From Pseudonocardia phyllosphaerae (GTDB taxonomy: Bacteria > Actinomycetota > Actinomycetes > Mycobacteriales > Pseudonocardiaceae): a stretch of DNA of 64,000 bases. The notes below the pieces were generated by a model. That model did no database searches. It worked only from the letters and a program-made list of their open reading frames with translations, and was not told where the DNA came from. Numbering within the stretch: position 1 is the stretch's first letter; each line of letters begins with the position of its first letter. The translations under genes and the position numbers were made by a program. Positions 7,891-16,794 of the stretch are shown in pieces. The stretch covers positions 248,001-312,000 of the forward strand of contig NZ_JBKGXS010000006.1 in the NCBI RefSeq assembly GCF_046546475.1, read 5' to 3'.

Positions 7891-9165
7891 TCAGCCGATG
7901 GGGCCCACGTAGGCGATCCGGCCCTTCTCCACCTTGTAGCCGTGGACGGTTCTGGTGACCGGGTCGCCTGCCGGGTCCCACCCGAGCTCGCGGGAGTACC
8001 CGGGGCCGCGGTAGCCGCGCACGAACTCCTTCACCGCGCCGCGGTCGCGGGCTCCGGCGTCGATCGCCTTGAGCAGGACCGTCGCCGCGTCGTAGGCCTC
8101 GGCCGAGTAGGCGGGGGGCTCGGCGCCGCCGGCGATGCCCTTGTAGGCGTCGGCGAACCCGGGCAGCAGTGCGCCCGGGGCGCAGGCGCAGGTGAAGAAC
8201 GCGTTGTCCGCGGCCGTGCCGGCGGCCCGGACGAACGCGTCGTCCAGTACCGCGTCGGACCCCACGAACTGGCCGCGGAAGCCCTTGGCGGTCAGCTGCT
8301 TGTCGAACCGGGCGCCGTCCGGCCCGTAGCCGGCGTAGAGGACGACGTCCGGCTTGGCCGCGACGACCTTCGAGATCACCGGGGAGAAGTCCTTCTGCCC
8401 GGCGGTGACCTTGTTCCGGCAGTTCGCGCCGGCCGGGCCGAGCGCCTTCGAGACGGCCCCGGCGAGACCGTTCGCGTAGCCGGAGTCGTCCTGGACGACG
8501 CAGACCTTCCGCGCGCCGAGCCTGCCGGTCATGAACGTCGCGGCGGCCGGCCCCTGCACGGCGTCGCCGGCCGGGACCCGGAAGAACGTGGACCAGTTGT
8601 TCCTGGTCAGCACCGGATCGGTGGCCGAGGGCGTGAGGTGGGTCAGACCGCCCTCCTCGAAGATCGCGCCGGTCGCCTTCGACTCGGCCGACAGCGGCAG
8701 CCCGACGGCGCCGAGCACGCTGCTGTCGGTGATGAGCCGGGTGACCACCTCCGGCGCCTTCTCCGCGGTGCCGCCGGTGTCGAACCGCTTGAGCTGCACC
8801 TGGCAGTTCGGGTTCGCCCGGTTGTGCTGGTCGACGGCGAGCTGCGCGCCGTTGACGATGCCCGGCCGGGCGTTGCCGCCGGTGAGCGCGCCGGCGAAGG
8901 CCAGCGTCGTCGCCGGGCAGCTCGCCTGCCCGTTGCCGGCCGCGTTCGCGGCGCCGTCGGGGGCCGGAACCGCGGTCACCGACGGGATGTCCGGCCGGTG
9001 CGCATCCGGCGGGGGAGCCTCGTCGCCGTCCGACGTCCCGACACAGCCGGTCAGGAGCAGCGCGAGGGCCGTGCCGCCGACCAGGCCACCTACCAGTGGC
9101 GTCGTGGTGCGCTGCTGTCCCGCAAGGCCTCTCGGCCGGGATCCGAACAACCGGGATCCGAACAC
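7891..9165 (-). CDS. ABC-transporter substrate-binding lipoprotein (branched-chain amino acid type)
   Basis: The 424-aa product has a lipoprotein signal: hydrophobic LVGGLVGGTALALLLTGC with lipobox LTGC near residue 43. The mature part resembles periplasmic-binding family 6 (LivJ-like) receptors: AFAGALTGGN, GAQLAVDQHN, PLSAESKATG and YAGYGPDG can be matched to the fold. Disulfide cysteines are present. The GTG start at 9165 has a perfect AGGAGG eight bases upstream; in-frame starts further upstream run into the repeat region and lack such a site. No permease or ATPase genes are adjacent, so it is an orphan receptor. The ligand is unknown. A 14-nt repeat encodes FGSRLFGSR at the N-terminus. 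Confidence 0.85.
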   Translation of the reverse strand: MFGSRLFGSRPRGLAGQQRTTTPLVGGLVGGTALALLLTGCVGTSDGDEAPPPDAHRPDIPSVTAVPAPDGAANAAGNGQASCPATTLAFAGALTGGNARPGIVNGAQLAVDQHNRANPNCQVQLKRFDTGGTAEKAPEVVTRLITDSSVLGAVGLPLSAESKATGAIFEEGGLTHLTPSATDPVLTRNNWSTFFRVPAGDAVQGPAAATFMTGRLGARKVCVVQDDSGYANGLAGAVSKALGPAGANCRNKVTAGQKDFSPVISKVVAAKPDVVLYAGYGPDGARFDKQLTAKGFRGQFVGSDAVLDDAFVRAAGTAADNAFFTCACAPGALLPGFADAYKGIAGGAEPPAYSAEAYDAATVLLKAIDAGARDRGAVKEFVRGYRGPGYSRELGWDPAGDPVTRTVHGYKVEKGRIAYVGPIG

Positions 9166-9288
9166 CTGTCGAGCCTCCTGCCCGGACCGCTCCCGGGAGC
9201 CGGTCTCGCCTGTGCCGCGGTCGCTCGGGCCGCGGCCGGAAGGGAAAGGACGCGGCGAACGTACCGGAGCCTCCCTCGGCCGGGCCGT

Positions 9289-9326
9289 CACACGCGCCGG
9301 AGGAAGGCACACGCGCCGGAGGAAGC
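9289..9326. repeat. Two tandem copies of a 19-bp unit
   Basis: The unit CACACGCGCCGGAGGAAGG occurs at 9289-9307 and again at 9308-9326 with a single final mismatch. It lies in the gap between the two minus-strand genes, upstream of the substrate-binding-protein gene. The purpose is unknown; slipped-strand duplication is the simplest origin. Confidence 0.8.
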
Positions 9327-9360
9327 CGGTGCGGTGCGCAACCGGACCGCGTGGACCCGC

Positions 9361-9873
9361 TCAGCCCTCTTGCGGCGGACGGTCGCCCTCCTGGGAAGGA
9401 CGGTCGCCCTCCTGGGAAGGACGGTCGCCCTCCTGGGAAGGAAGATCGCCCTCCTGGGAAGGAAGGTCACGGTGCACGCAGGTGAGCTTGGCGGTGCAGA
9501 CCCGGCGTCCCTCGTCGTCGACGAGGACGATCTCGCTGGTGGAGGTGGTCCGGCCGACGTGCACCGGGCGGGCGGTGCCGGTGACGTACCCGCTTGTCGC
9601 GGAGCGGTGGTGGGTGCAGCCGAGCTCGAGGCCGACCGGCAGCTTGCCCGGCATGACGTGCAGCGCGGAGAGCATCGAGCCGAGGGTCTCGGCGAGCACA
9701 CCGCTCGCGCCGCCGTGCAGCAGGCCGTAGGGCTGACGGTTCCCGGCCACCGGGATCCGGCCGACGACGGCGTCCGGAGTGGCGGAGAGGATCTCCATCC
9801 CCATGCGGTCGCCGAGCTGCTCGGCGGCGTACTCGGGCGGGGCCTGGGGGAGCTGGCTGGCGTCGATCGGCAC
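9361..9873 (-). CDS. PaaI-type hotdog-fold thioesterase with heptapeptide-repeat tail
   Basis: The 170-aa protein has the hotdog thioesterase core: AAEQLGDRMGMEILSATPD, then GLLHGGASGVLAETLGS (the HGG motif on the central helix, residues 53-55 from this start) and a final strand RRVCTAKLTCVHRD. It probably hydrolyses acyl-CoA thioesters in the cytoplasm. The C-terminus is unusual: about 35 residues built from DRPSQEG heptads, encoded by 21-bp tandem DNA repeats. I prefer GTG 9873, because a TACGCT hexamer lies 7 nt upstream on this strand with no ribosome site; GTG 9924 would add 17 residues. Confidence 0.82.
   Translation of the reverse strand: MPIDASQLPQAPPEYAAEQLGDRMGMEILSATPDAVVGRIPVAGNRQPYGLLHGGASGVLAETLGSMLSALHVMPGKLPVGLELGCTHHRSATSGYVTGTARPVHVGRTTSTSEIVLVDDEGRRVCTAKLTCVHRDLPSQEGDLPSQEGDRPSQEGDRPSQEGDRPPQEG
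9377..9460. repeat. 21-bp tandem repeat inside the thioesterase gene, 4 copies
   Basis: Copies at 9377-9397, 9398-9418 and 9419-9439 are identical; the fourth (9440-9460) differs at two bases, and a partial unit follows. The period is a multiple of three, so copy number changes only lengthen or shorten the heptapeptide tail of the thioesterase. Confidence 0.9.
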
Positions 9874-10008
9874 GGCCCGGAGCGTAGCCCGTCCGCCGGT
9901 ACCGTCGGTGACGTCGGCGACCACGACGGCGGTCCGGCTTGCCCGGATTCACGGCTTATGCATGATCGTGGATGAGAGACCGACCGATCTGTGGAGGCAT
10001 CGGAAGAC

Positions 10009-10629
10009 ATGGCCCAGAACGACGACGCACGTCCCACCGCCGACGAGGCCTGGACCCTGCTGCAGAAGGGCAACGGCCGCTGGGCGCGCGGGGAGACCGA
10101 GGGCCCGCACCGCTCCACCGATGTCCGTGCCTCGCTGGTCGACGGGCAGGAGCCCGTCGCGATGGTGCTGTCCTGCTCGGACTCCCGGGTGCCGGCGGAG
10201 CTGGTGTTCGACCAGGGTCTCGGTGACCTGTTCGTCGTCCGCACCGCCGGCCAGGCCGTCGACGACGCCGTGCTCGGCTCGCTGGCCTTCGGTGCCGGTC
10301 CGCTGGGCATCCCGCTGCTGGTGGTGCTCGGGCACTCCCGCTGCGGTGCGGTGAAGGCCGCGGTGTCGGTGGCCTCCGGCGGGGCCGCACCGACGCCGTC
10401 GACCCTGGGCTCGCTGGTCGCCGACATCGTCCCGGTCTGCGAGGGCGGCGGGGCCGAGGCCAACGCCGACCCGAACGCCGACGTCGCCGCCGGGGTGGAC
10501 GCCAACGTCCGCCGGGTGGTCGCCCAGCTGACCGCGAGCCCGTCGCTGGCGGGGGCGGTGTGCTCCGGGCGACTGCGGGTCGTCGGGGCGCGCTACGACC
10601 TGGAGACCGGCGAGGTCGTCGAGGTCTGA
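10009..10629 (+). CDS. Beta-class carbonic anhydrase
   Basis: The 206-aa protein contains the beta-carbonic anhydrase signatures: VLSCSDSRVPAELVFDQG with the zinc cysteine and the Asp-Arg dyad (residues 54-60), and LVVLGHSRCGAVKAA with the zinc histidine and second cysteine (near residues 107 and 110). It interconverts CO2 and bicarbonate in the cytoplasm. ATG 10009 follows GGAGG by 11 nt and GGAAG by 2 nt; GTG 9991 is an alternative adding six residues. The gene is monocistronic, flanked by an opposite-strand thioesterase and a convergent methyltransferase gene. Confidence 0.93.
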   Translation: MAQNDDARPTADEAWTLLQKGNGRWARGETEGPHRSTDVRASLVDGQEPVAMVLSCSDSRVPAELVFDQGLGDLFVVRTAGQAVDDAVLGSLAFGAGPLGIPLLVVLGHSRCGAVKAAVSVASGGAAPTPSTLGSLVADIVPVCEGGGAEANADPNADVAAGVDANVRRVVAQLTASPSLAGAVCSGRLRVVGARYDLETGEVVEV

Positions 10630-10671
10630 GGCCGGGGAAGCCCTAGGCCTGCCTGCCGTGACCCGGTGGCC

Positions 10672-10694
10672 CGGCTCCGCGCGGGCGGGAGCCG
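10672..10694. terminator. Possible terminator hairpin after carbonic anhydrase
   Basis: CGGCTCC (10672-10678) pairs with GGAGCCG (10688-10694) around a nine-base loop. It lies 43 nt past the carbonic anhydrase stop in the convergent gap. GC-rich DNA makes such stems common, so this is tentative. Confidence 0.4.
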
Positions 10695-10733
10695 CCGGGT
10701 CGGGGCCGCCGGAGGATCAGGACGGGCGCGGGG

Positions 10734-11594
10734 TCACGAGGACCGCCGGGTCACGAAGATCGCCGTGCCGGGCATCAGCTCGCCGCGCAGCCGCGACCAC
10801 TGGCCCCAGACCCCGTCGTGGGTCTCCGGCCACTCCGGCTCGACGAGGTCCTCCAGCACCAGCCCGGCGGCGACGACGTCGCGGATCCGGTCGCCCAGCG
10901 TGCGGTGGTGCTCGACGTAGGTGGCCCGCCCGGCGTCGTCGACCTCCAGGTACGGGGTCCGGTCGAAGTAGGACTGGTTGACCGTCAGCCCGGCCGGGCC
11001 CGGGTCGTCGGGGAACGCCCAGCGGATCGGGTGGTTCACCGCGAACACCCAGCGCCCGCCCGGGCGCAGCACCCGGTGCACCTCGCGCATCGCCCGCCGC
11101 GGGTCGGCCACGAACGGGATCGCGCCGAACGCGGAGCAGGCCAGGTCGAAGGAGCCGTCGGCGAAGGGCAGGTGCTCCGCGCCCGCCTGGATCAGCGGGA
11201 CGTCGATCCCGGTCGAGGCGTTCAGCGCGGCCGCGTGGCGCAGCATCCCGCCGGAGACGTCGAGCGCCACCGGGTGCGCGCCCTCCCGGGCCAGCCAGCG
11301 GGAGCACGGCGCGGAGCCGGCTCCGACCTCCAGTACCCGCTTGCCGGTGAGCGACCCGGGCGGGCCGAGCAGCCGGGCGTCGCCCTCGTGCAGCCGCTCG
11401 GGGCACCAGACGAACTCGGCGTCACCGATGTCGGCGCCGTGCTCGGCCAGGTAGTCCTCGGCGTCGGCGTCCCACCAGCGGCGGCCCGCGGCCTCGGACT
11501 CGGCGCTGCCGACGGCGCGCCGCGCGACCCCCGCGGTGCCGACGACCGTCTCCGCGCGGGCACCGGGGCCGGCACTGTGATCAGGTGCGGTCAT
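10734..11594 (-). CDS. Class I SAM-dependent methyltransferase
   Basis: The 286-aa protein has a Rossmann methyltransferase domain: motif I VLEVGAGSAPCSRWLA (near residue 97), motif II acid in ALDVSGGML, motif IV region FDLACSAFGAIPFV and motif VI VLRPGGRWVF. Domain order fits the Methyltransf_11 group. An N-terminal stretch of about 45 residues precedes the core and contains RRWWDADAEDYLAEHG, a feature of this actinobacterial subgroup. The substrate is not predictable. ATG 11594 is the first sensible start; no clear ribosome site is seen. It is convergent with carbonic anhydrase and divergent from rpsA. Confidence 0.85.
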   Translation of the reverse strand: MTAPDHSAGPGARAETVVGTAGVARRAVGSAESEAAGRRWWDADAEDYLAEHGADIGDAEFVWCPERLHEGDARLLGPPGSLTGKRVLEVGAGSAPCSRWLAREGAHPVALDVSGGMLRHAAALNASTGIDVPLIQAGAEHLPFADGSFDLACSAFGAIPFVADPRRAMREVHRVLRPGGRWVFAVNHPIRWAFPDDPGPAGLTVNQSYFDRTPYLEVDDAGRATYVEHHRTLGDRIRDVVAAGLVLEDLVEPEWPETHDGVWGQWSRLRGELMPGTAIFVTRRSS

Positions 11595-11645
11595 GACCAC
11601 CCGATCGTCGCAGCGCGGGTGGTCCCGCCGCTCAGCGGACCCGCA

Positions 11646-11675
11646 TTGCCCCGCTGTTCCGGGGCCGCGTAGCAT
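11646..11675 (+). promoter_or_regulatory. Candidate rpsA promoter with long leader
   Basis: TTGCCC (11646-11651) and TAGCAT (11670-11675) are 18 bp apart, matching a housekeeping promoter. Transcription from here would give a leader of about 260 nt before rpsA. The whole 11595-11943 gap holds no credible gene; apart from this promoter I see no recognisable element, though a long leader before a ribosomal-protein gene invites a regulatory role. Confidence 0.4.
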
Positions 11676-11943
11676 CCCCGTCGTTACCGTGGTCAACGTG
11701 GCGGACAACCGCCCGGCGCCACTCCAGCGCCGGTTCGCGACCGCCCGTCGCACCGAGGAGCTCCACGGCTGCGCGCCGTGACCGTTCCGACCGTGCCCGG
11801 CCACGGGGAATCGAAGCCACACGGGTGGCCGCCGCGCGACGCGCGCGAGGTCACAGCTACACCGAACCAGATCCGGTGAGCGTTGCTGCAGCAGCGGGCG
11901 CCGGTACGACGAAGCCAGTACATCCATCGGAGCACCCCACTAC

Positions 11944-13458
11944 ATGTCCACCGACACCACCCAGTTCTCCACCGCCCCGACCCAGGTCGCGATCAACGAC
12001 ATCGGGTCGGAGGAGGACTTCCTCGCCGCCATCGACCAGACGATCAAGTACTTCAACGATGGCGACATCGTCGAGGGCACCATCGTCAAGGTCGACCGCG
12101 ACGAGGTCCTGCTCGACATCGGCTACAAGACCGAGGGCGTCATCCCCTCGCGTGAGCTGTCGATCAAGCACGACGTCGACCCCGCGGAGGTCGTCGAGGT
12201 CGGCGAGTTCGTCGAGGCCCTGGTTCTCCAGAAGGAGGACAAGGAAGGCCGTCTGATCCTGTCCAAGAAGCGCGCGCAGTACGAGCGCGCCTGGGGCACG
12301 ATCGAGGCCCTCAAGGAGGCCGACGAGCCCGTCGAGGGCACGGTCATCGAGGTCGTCAAGGGCGGCCTCATCCTGGACATCGGCCTCCGGGGCTTCCTCC
12401 CGGCGTCGCTGGTCGAGATGCGTCGCGTCCGCGACCTGCAGCCCTACGTGGGCCGCAAGATCGAGGCCAAGATCATCGAGCTGGACAAGAACCGCAACAA
12501 CGTGGTCCTGTCCCGCCGCGCCTGGCTGGAGCAGACCCAGTCCGAGGTCCGCAGCGAGTTCCTCAACCAGCTGCAGCGCGGTCAGGTCCGCAAGGGCGTC
12601 GTGTCCTCGGTGGTCAACTTCGGTGCGTTCGTCGACCTGGGCGGTGTCGACGGCCTGGTGCACGTCTCCGAGCTGTCCTGGAAGCACATCGACCACCCGA
12701 GCGAGGTCGTCGAGGTCGGCCAGGAGGTCACCGTCGAGGTTCTCGACGTCGACCTGGACCGCGAGCGCGTCTCCCTGTCGCTGAAGGCGACGCAGGAGGA
12801 CCCGTGGCGCCTGTACGCCCGGACCCACGCGATCGGCCAGATCGTCCCGGGCAAGGTCACCAAGCTCGTCCCGTTCGGCGCGTTCGTCCGCGTCGAGGAG
12901 GGCATCGAGGGCCTGGTCCACATCTCCGAGCTGGCCGAGCGCCACGTCGAGGTGCCCGAGCAGGTCGTCCAGGTGGGCGACGACTGCATGGTCAAGGTCA
13001 TCGACATCGACCTCGACCGTCGCCGCATCTCGCTGTCGCTCAAGCAGGCCAACGAGGGCATGACGGTCGACACCGAGTTCGACCCGACCCGCTACGGCAT
13101 GGCCGCCGAGTACGACGACCAGGGGAACTACATCTACCCCGAGGGCTTCGACGTCGACACCGGCGACTGGAAGGAAGGCTTCGACGAGGCCCGCGCGGCC
13201 TGGGAGAAGCAGTACGCCGAGGCGCACGCCCGCTACGAGCAGCACATGGCCCAGATCCGCAAGGCCGCCGAGGCCGAGGCGGAGGGTGGCGACGACGTCG
13301 CGCCGGCCAACTACTCGTCGGGTGGCGGCGAGGAGCGTGCCGCGTCCACCGGTGGCGGCAACACCGCGCCGGCGGGTGCGCCGGCCGAGAGCGGTGGCTC
13401 GCTGGCCAGCGACGAGCAGCTCGCCGCCCTGCGCGAGAAGCTCTCCGGCGGGGCCTGA
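11944..13458 (+). CDS. rpsA: 30S ribosomal protein S1
   Basis: The 504-aa protein has four S1 RNA-binding repeats, at about residues 39-110, 127-190, 211-280 and 296-365, each with the pattern G-x-V/I...G-F/A-F-V-D...G-L-V-H-I/V-S-E. The third and fourth are the most canonical (VVNFGAFVDLGGVDGLVHVS, LVPFGAFVRVEEGIEGLVHI). A Gly/Ala/Glu-rich tail of about 130 residues follows, as in other actinobacterial S1 proteins. It helps load mRNA on the small subunit. ATG 11944 has GGAG about 13 nt upstream. Codon use is strongly biased to GAG, AAG, GTC and CTG, consistent with high expression. Confidence 0.97.
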   Translation: MSTDTTQFSTAPTQVAINDIGSEEDFLAAIDQTIKYFNDGDIVEGTIVKVDRDEVLLDIGYKTEGVIPSRELSIKHDVDPAEVVEVGEFVEALVLQKEDKEGRLILSKKRAQYERAWGTIEALKEADEPVEGTVIEVVKGGLILDIGLRGFLPASLVEMRRVRDLQPYVGRKIEAKIIELDKNRNNVVLSRRAWLEQTQSEVRSEFLNQLQRGQVRKGVVSSVVNFGAFVDLGGVDGLVHVSELSWKHIDHPSEVVEVGQEVTVEVLDVDLDRERVSLSLKATQEDPWRLYARTHAIGQIVPGKVTKLVPFGAFVRVEEGIEGLVHISELAERHVEVPEQVVQVGDDCMVKVIDIDLDRRRISLSLKQANEGMTVDTEFDPTRYGMAAEYDDQGNYIYPEGFDVDTGDWKEGFDEARAAWEKQYAEAHARYEQHMAQIRKAAEAEAEGGDDVAPANYSSGGGEERAASTGGGNTAPAGAPAESGGSLASDEQLAALREKLSGGA

Positions 13459-13500
13459 TCAGCCTCCACCGGTCCACGTGACCGGGTAGCACGTCCGCAC

Positions 13501-13535
13501 CGGGCCCCGGTGACCCTCGTGGTCACCGGGGCCCG
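13501..13535 (+). terminator. Terminator hairpin after rpsA
   Basis: A perfect 15-bp stem (13501-13515 with 13521-13535) encloses the loop CTCGT, 42 nt past the rpsA stop. No T-tract follows. Confidence 0.8.
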
Positions 13536-13761
13536 CTGCTGTTCGCAGCCCGCCCGCACGGGGGCGTGGCGGGACCTACGCCTCTGGTGCGGCGGAGTCC
13601 GGAACCCGGTCACGGCGTGGCCACGGCCGGGTGAACGCCTCGAATCGTCGCTCGGCGTGTCGGAACGAACGCGCCGCGTACAGATCACGTTTCGGCACCT
13701 TTGCTCCACGCCACGTCCGGTGAGCGTGCTTGTATCCGGGGTCGCCATCTAGATTCGACAC

Positions 13762-14631
13762 ATGGCCGGCCCCGCCCGCCGGAGCTCATCCGGTGCGTCT
13801 CTGCAGTTCCCGCCGCACGCCCACGTCCCGGCGCAGCATTCGTCCCGGCAGGGCCGCCGGGGACGGGTTGCCCTGCTCGCCGGTCTCCTCGTCCTCGGCG
13901 GCGCCCTCAGCGGGTGCGCCGGGGCAGCCGGTGACGAGGGGGTCGCCGTGCCGACCTTCCCGTCGGCCGCACCCGGAGCGCCCGCGCCCGGCGCCGCGCC
14001 GCCGAAGATCGCGCTGCCGGACGACTGCGCCCAGCTGCTGCCGACCGAGACGGCCGGTGCGCTGTTCGGCCAGACCCTCGGCTCGGTGTCGTCGCAGACG
14101 GTGAGGGGCGTCGCCGAGCCCTCGGTGGACCGCACCGAGCGGACCGCGTGCACCTACCGGGCCGGCGGCCAGGACCAGATGACCGGCCGCGCGAAGAACA
14201 CCGGGCCGGTGCTCTTCGAACTCAACATCGGACGCTACGGCTCCGCGAAGTCGGCGTCGACGCAGTGGCAGCTCAACGCGAACGCCGAGCGCGGTGACGC
14301 CACCGGGTCGAAGGACCTGAAGATCGGCGCCGTCCCGGCGGTGCTGATCGAGCGGCCCGACGAGACGACGATGATCGCCGTCTACGGCGTCGACACCCTG
14401 ACCTTCGTGCTGCCGGCGGAGGCGCCGGGCCAGACCCGGCCGGCGGGGCAGACCCTCGCCGACCTGGCGCAGCGGATCATCCCGGCGCTCACGCCGACCC
14501 AGCCACCGGGCAGCCGTCCGGCGGCCCCCGCACCGGCTCCGGCGGCCCCGGCCACGTCCGGTGCCGTGCAGTCCGGCGAGTCCGCCCCGCGCGCAGGCGC
14601 CCCCGAGGCGTCCGGCCCCGGGCCCACCTGA
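13762..14631 (+). CDS. Secreted lipoprotein of unknown function
   Basis: The 289-aa product has a basic N-terminus and hydrophobic core ending in lipobox LSGC (LLAGLLVLGGALSGC, cysteine near residue 52), so it should be a lipid-anchored exported protein. The middle region contains two cysteines (PDDCAQLL, TACTYRAG), which may form a disulfide, in a DUF3558-like pattern. The last 60 residues are Ala/Pro-rich low complexity. TAGATT at 13750-13755 ends 6 nt before the ATG, and no ribosome site is present, so the mRNA is probably leaderless. The 13536-13761 gap holds nothing else I can support. Confidence 0.75.
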   Translation: MAGPARRSSSGASLQFPPHAHVPAQHSSRQGRRGRVALLAGLLVLGGALSGCAGAAGDEGVAVPTFPSAAPGAPAPGAAPPKIALPDDCAQLLPTETAGALFGQTLGSVSSQTVRGVAEPSVDRTERTACTYRAGGQDQMTGRAKNTGPVLFELNIGRYGSAKSASTQWQLNANAERGDATGSKDLKIGAVPAVLIERPDETTMIAVYGVDTLTFVLPAEAPGQTRPAGQTLADLAQRIIPALTPTQPPGSRPAAPAPAPAAPATSGAVQSGESAPRAGAPEASGPGPT

Positions 14632-14719
14632 TCGGTCCGGTCGTCCCGGAGGCCCGGGGCCGCCCCGGGCGCTCCCGGCCCCGCCGGGCCGGTCGTCGCC
14701 CGGCGGCTACGGTGACCGG

Positions 14720-15844
14720 GTGCTGCGGACAGGGCTGACCGGCGGAATCGGGGCGGGCAAGTCGACAGTCGCGCGCCGGCTGGTGGAGCGGGGCGCGGTC
14801 CTGGTCGACTCCGATCTGATCGCCCGTGAGGTCGTCGCCGCCGGCAGCGCCGGGCTCGCCGCGGTCGTCGAGGCGTTCGGTGACGGCGTACTGACCCCCG
14901 GCGGTGAGCTGGACCGGCCCGCGCTGGCCCGGATCGTGTTCGCCGACGACACCGCCCGCCGCACCCTCGACGGCATCGTCCACCCGCTCGTACGGGACCG
15001 GTCGGCGGAGCTGATCGCCGCCGCACCGGACGACGCGGTCGTCGTCCAGGACATCCCGCTGCTGGTCGAGGGCGGGATGGCGTCGTCGTTCCCGCTGGTC
15101 GTCGTCGTGGACGCCGACGCCGAGGAGCGCGTCCGGCGCCTGGTCGGCGCCCGCGGGATGGCCGAGGAGGACGCGCGCGCCCGGATCGCCGCCCAGGCCA
15201 CCGATGCGCAGCGCCGCGCCGCCGCCGACGTGCTGCTGGACAACTCCGGTGACGAGGCCGGCACCCGGGCGCGGGTGGACGCGCTGTGGGACGAGCGGCT
15301 GGTGCCGTTCGAGGAGAACCTGCGCCGCGGTCGTCCGGCCCCGCCGCCGGCCCTGCACCTGGCCGAGCCGGACGACACCTGGACGGAGCAGGCGCAGCGC
15401 CTGGCCGGACGCGTCGCGGCCGCCGCGGGGGAGCGCGGCCGGGAGGTGACCCACATCGGCAGCACCGCCGTGCCGGGGCTCGTCGCCCGCGACGTCCTGG
15501 ACCTGCAGCTGCTCGTCGGATCGGCCGACGACGCCGAGGCGGTCGCCGGGCCGCTGGCCGCGGCCGGCTTCCCCGCCGACCCGGACGCGGCGCCGGGTGA
15601 CGGGACGATCCGGGTGCACCGCAACGCCGACCCGGGACGGCCCGCGGTGGTCGTCGTGCGGGAGCAGGGAGCCGCGGCCGCCCGCGCCGCCGTCGAGCTC
15701 CGGGACCGGCTGCGCACCGACCCGGAGCTGCGTGACGCCTACGCCGCACGGAAGCGGGCCGTGGTGACCCGATCCGGCGACGGGGCGGACGTGCGTAGTT
15801 ACCGGGAGTGCACGACGACCTGGCGAGCTGCGGCGATCCGGTGA
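14720..15844 (+). CDS. coaE: Dephospho-CoA kinase fused to GrpB-like domain
   Basis: The 374-aa protein begins with a P-loop kinase domain: GLTGGIGAGKSTVARRL at residues 5-21, then SDLIAREVV, VHPLVRD and VVQDIPLLVEGG, all typical of CoaE, which phosphorylates dephospho-CoA in the last step of coenzyme A synthesis. From about residue 205 a second domain follows (HIGSTAVPGLVARDVLDLQL), matching the GrpB/UPF0157 nucleotidyltransferase-like family. This fusion is known in mycobacterial CoaE. GTG 14720 is chosen because TACGGT ends 6 nt upstream (leaderless pattern) and the P-loop sits at the expected distance from the N-terminus. Confidence 0.93.
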   Translation: MLRTGLTGGIGAGKSTVARRLVERGAVLVDSDLIAREVVAAGSAGLAAVVEAFGDGVLTPGGELDRPALARIVFADDTARRTLDGIVHPLVRDRSAELIAAAPDDAVVVQDIPLLVEGGMASSFPLVVVVDADAEERVRRLVGARGMAEEDARARIAAQATDAQRRAAADVLLDNSGDEAGTRARVDALWDERLVPFEENLRRGRPAPPPALHLAEPDDTWTEQAQRLAGRVAAAAGERGREVTHIGSTAVPGLVARDVLDLQLLVGSADDAEAVAGPLAAAGFPADPDAAPGDGTIRVHRNADPGRPAVVVVREQGAAAARAAVELRDRLRTDPELRDAYAARKRAVVTRSGDGADVRSYRECTTTWRAAAIR

Positions 15845-15868
15845 GCGGACGTCGCCGGGATCACGCTC

Positions 15869-15888
15869 CGCGACGAACGCTCGTCGCG
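15869..15888 (+). terminator. Hairpin after coaE
   Basis: CGCGACGA (15869-15876) pairs perfectly with TCGTCGCG (15881-15888) around ACGC, 25 nt after the coaE stop. A terminator is likely. The rest of the 203-nt gap before the sigma factor shows no gene. Confidence 0.55.
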
Positions 15889-16047
15889 ATCCACCCGCAT
15901 CTGTAACGGCCCCCGCTCGTTGGTCGACATGCGGAGGAGCGCCGGATTCGGGCGTTCCGCCGAGGAGGCAACCGGTGGGACCACCGGGCGCGCGGGCGAC
16001 GGGCCCGCGACGACCCGGCCCGGCTACGGCGACGAGAGGACACGGGG

Positions 16048-16794
16048 TTGAGCACGGTGGCGCAGCGACACGGGGCGGACGGTGGAACCGACGCCCCCGC
16101 GCCCGCCGCGCAATACCTCCGTCCGGAGCAGCCCGGATACGGCGGGCCCCGGTACGCGGAGCCCGGCCCGGACGCCTGGACCGGCGGCGGCCACGACACG
16201 GGCGGCGACCCGATCAGCGGCGCGATGGTGCAGCAGCACCCGGTCACCCCGCACGACGTGACCCGTGCCGACTTCGGCGCCCACCTCGAGACGCACTACC
16301 CGCGCCTGGTCGCCCAGCTCTACGCGATCACGCTCGACCCGCAGGCCGCGCACGACGCCGTCCAGGACGCCTACTCGCGCGCCTGGCGTCGCTGGAGCGA
16401 CCTGCGTTCCCGGCCCGCCGAGGGCCGTGAGGACGCTGCACTGGGCTGGGTCCGCCGGGTGGCGGTCACCGGCTCGAAGCGGGGTCGGCTGGCCCGCGCG
16501 CTCGGCCTGCGTGGCCGCCGCGGGCCCGCCGCCCACGAGACCGACCCGCGCACGGGGGCCCTGCTGGAGGCGCTGGGACGCCTCGAGCCGGAGGACCGCC
16601 GGGCCGTGGTCCTGCACCACATGGCCGGGCTGCCGCTCGGGGCGATCGCGGAGTTCGAGCGTGTCCCGGAGCAGACCGTGCAGCACCGCCTCGCCGCGGG
16701 ACGGGAGATCGTCACCGAGGGGATGGCCGGTGTGCTCGAGGAGATCGTCGGGCCGCCTCCGGGCTCCGCGACCGAGGGGGGACGGCACCGATGA
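16048..16794 (+). CDS. Sigma-70 family (ECF-like) RNA polymerase sigma factor
   Basis: The 248-aa protein has a disordered N-terminal extension of about 75 residues rich in Gly, Pro and Ala. A region 2 follows (HYPRLVAQLYAITLDPQAAH, then DAVQDAYSRAWRRW) and a region 4 helix-turn-helix near residues 175-225 (LEPEDRRAVVLHHMAGLPLG). Region 3 is missing, as in ECF sigma factors, which direct RNA polymerase to stress or surface-response promoters. TTG 16048 has GAGAGGA upstream; GTG 16057 is an alternative. The stop overlaps the ATG of the next gene, a membrane protein that may be its anti-sigma partner. Confidence 0.8.
   Translation: MSTVAQRHGADGGTDAPAPAAQYLRPEQPGYGGPRYAEPGPDAWTGGGHDTGGDPISGAMVQQHPVTPHDVTRADFGAHLETHYPRLVAQLYAITLDPQAAHDAVQDAYSRAWRRWSDLRSRPAEGREDAALGWVRRVAVTGSKRGRLARALGLRGRRGPAAHETDPRTGALLEALGRLEPEDRRAVVLHHMAGLPLGAIAEFERVPEQTVQHRLAAGREIVTEGMAGVLEEIVGPPPGSATEGGRHR

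Noticed and set aside
7493..9310. 605-codon minus-strand frame across the pdtaR terminator
   Set aside because: It reads through a perfect terminator hairpin and is out of frame with the substrate-binding protein and antisense to pdtaR.
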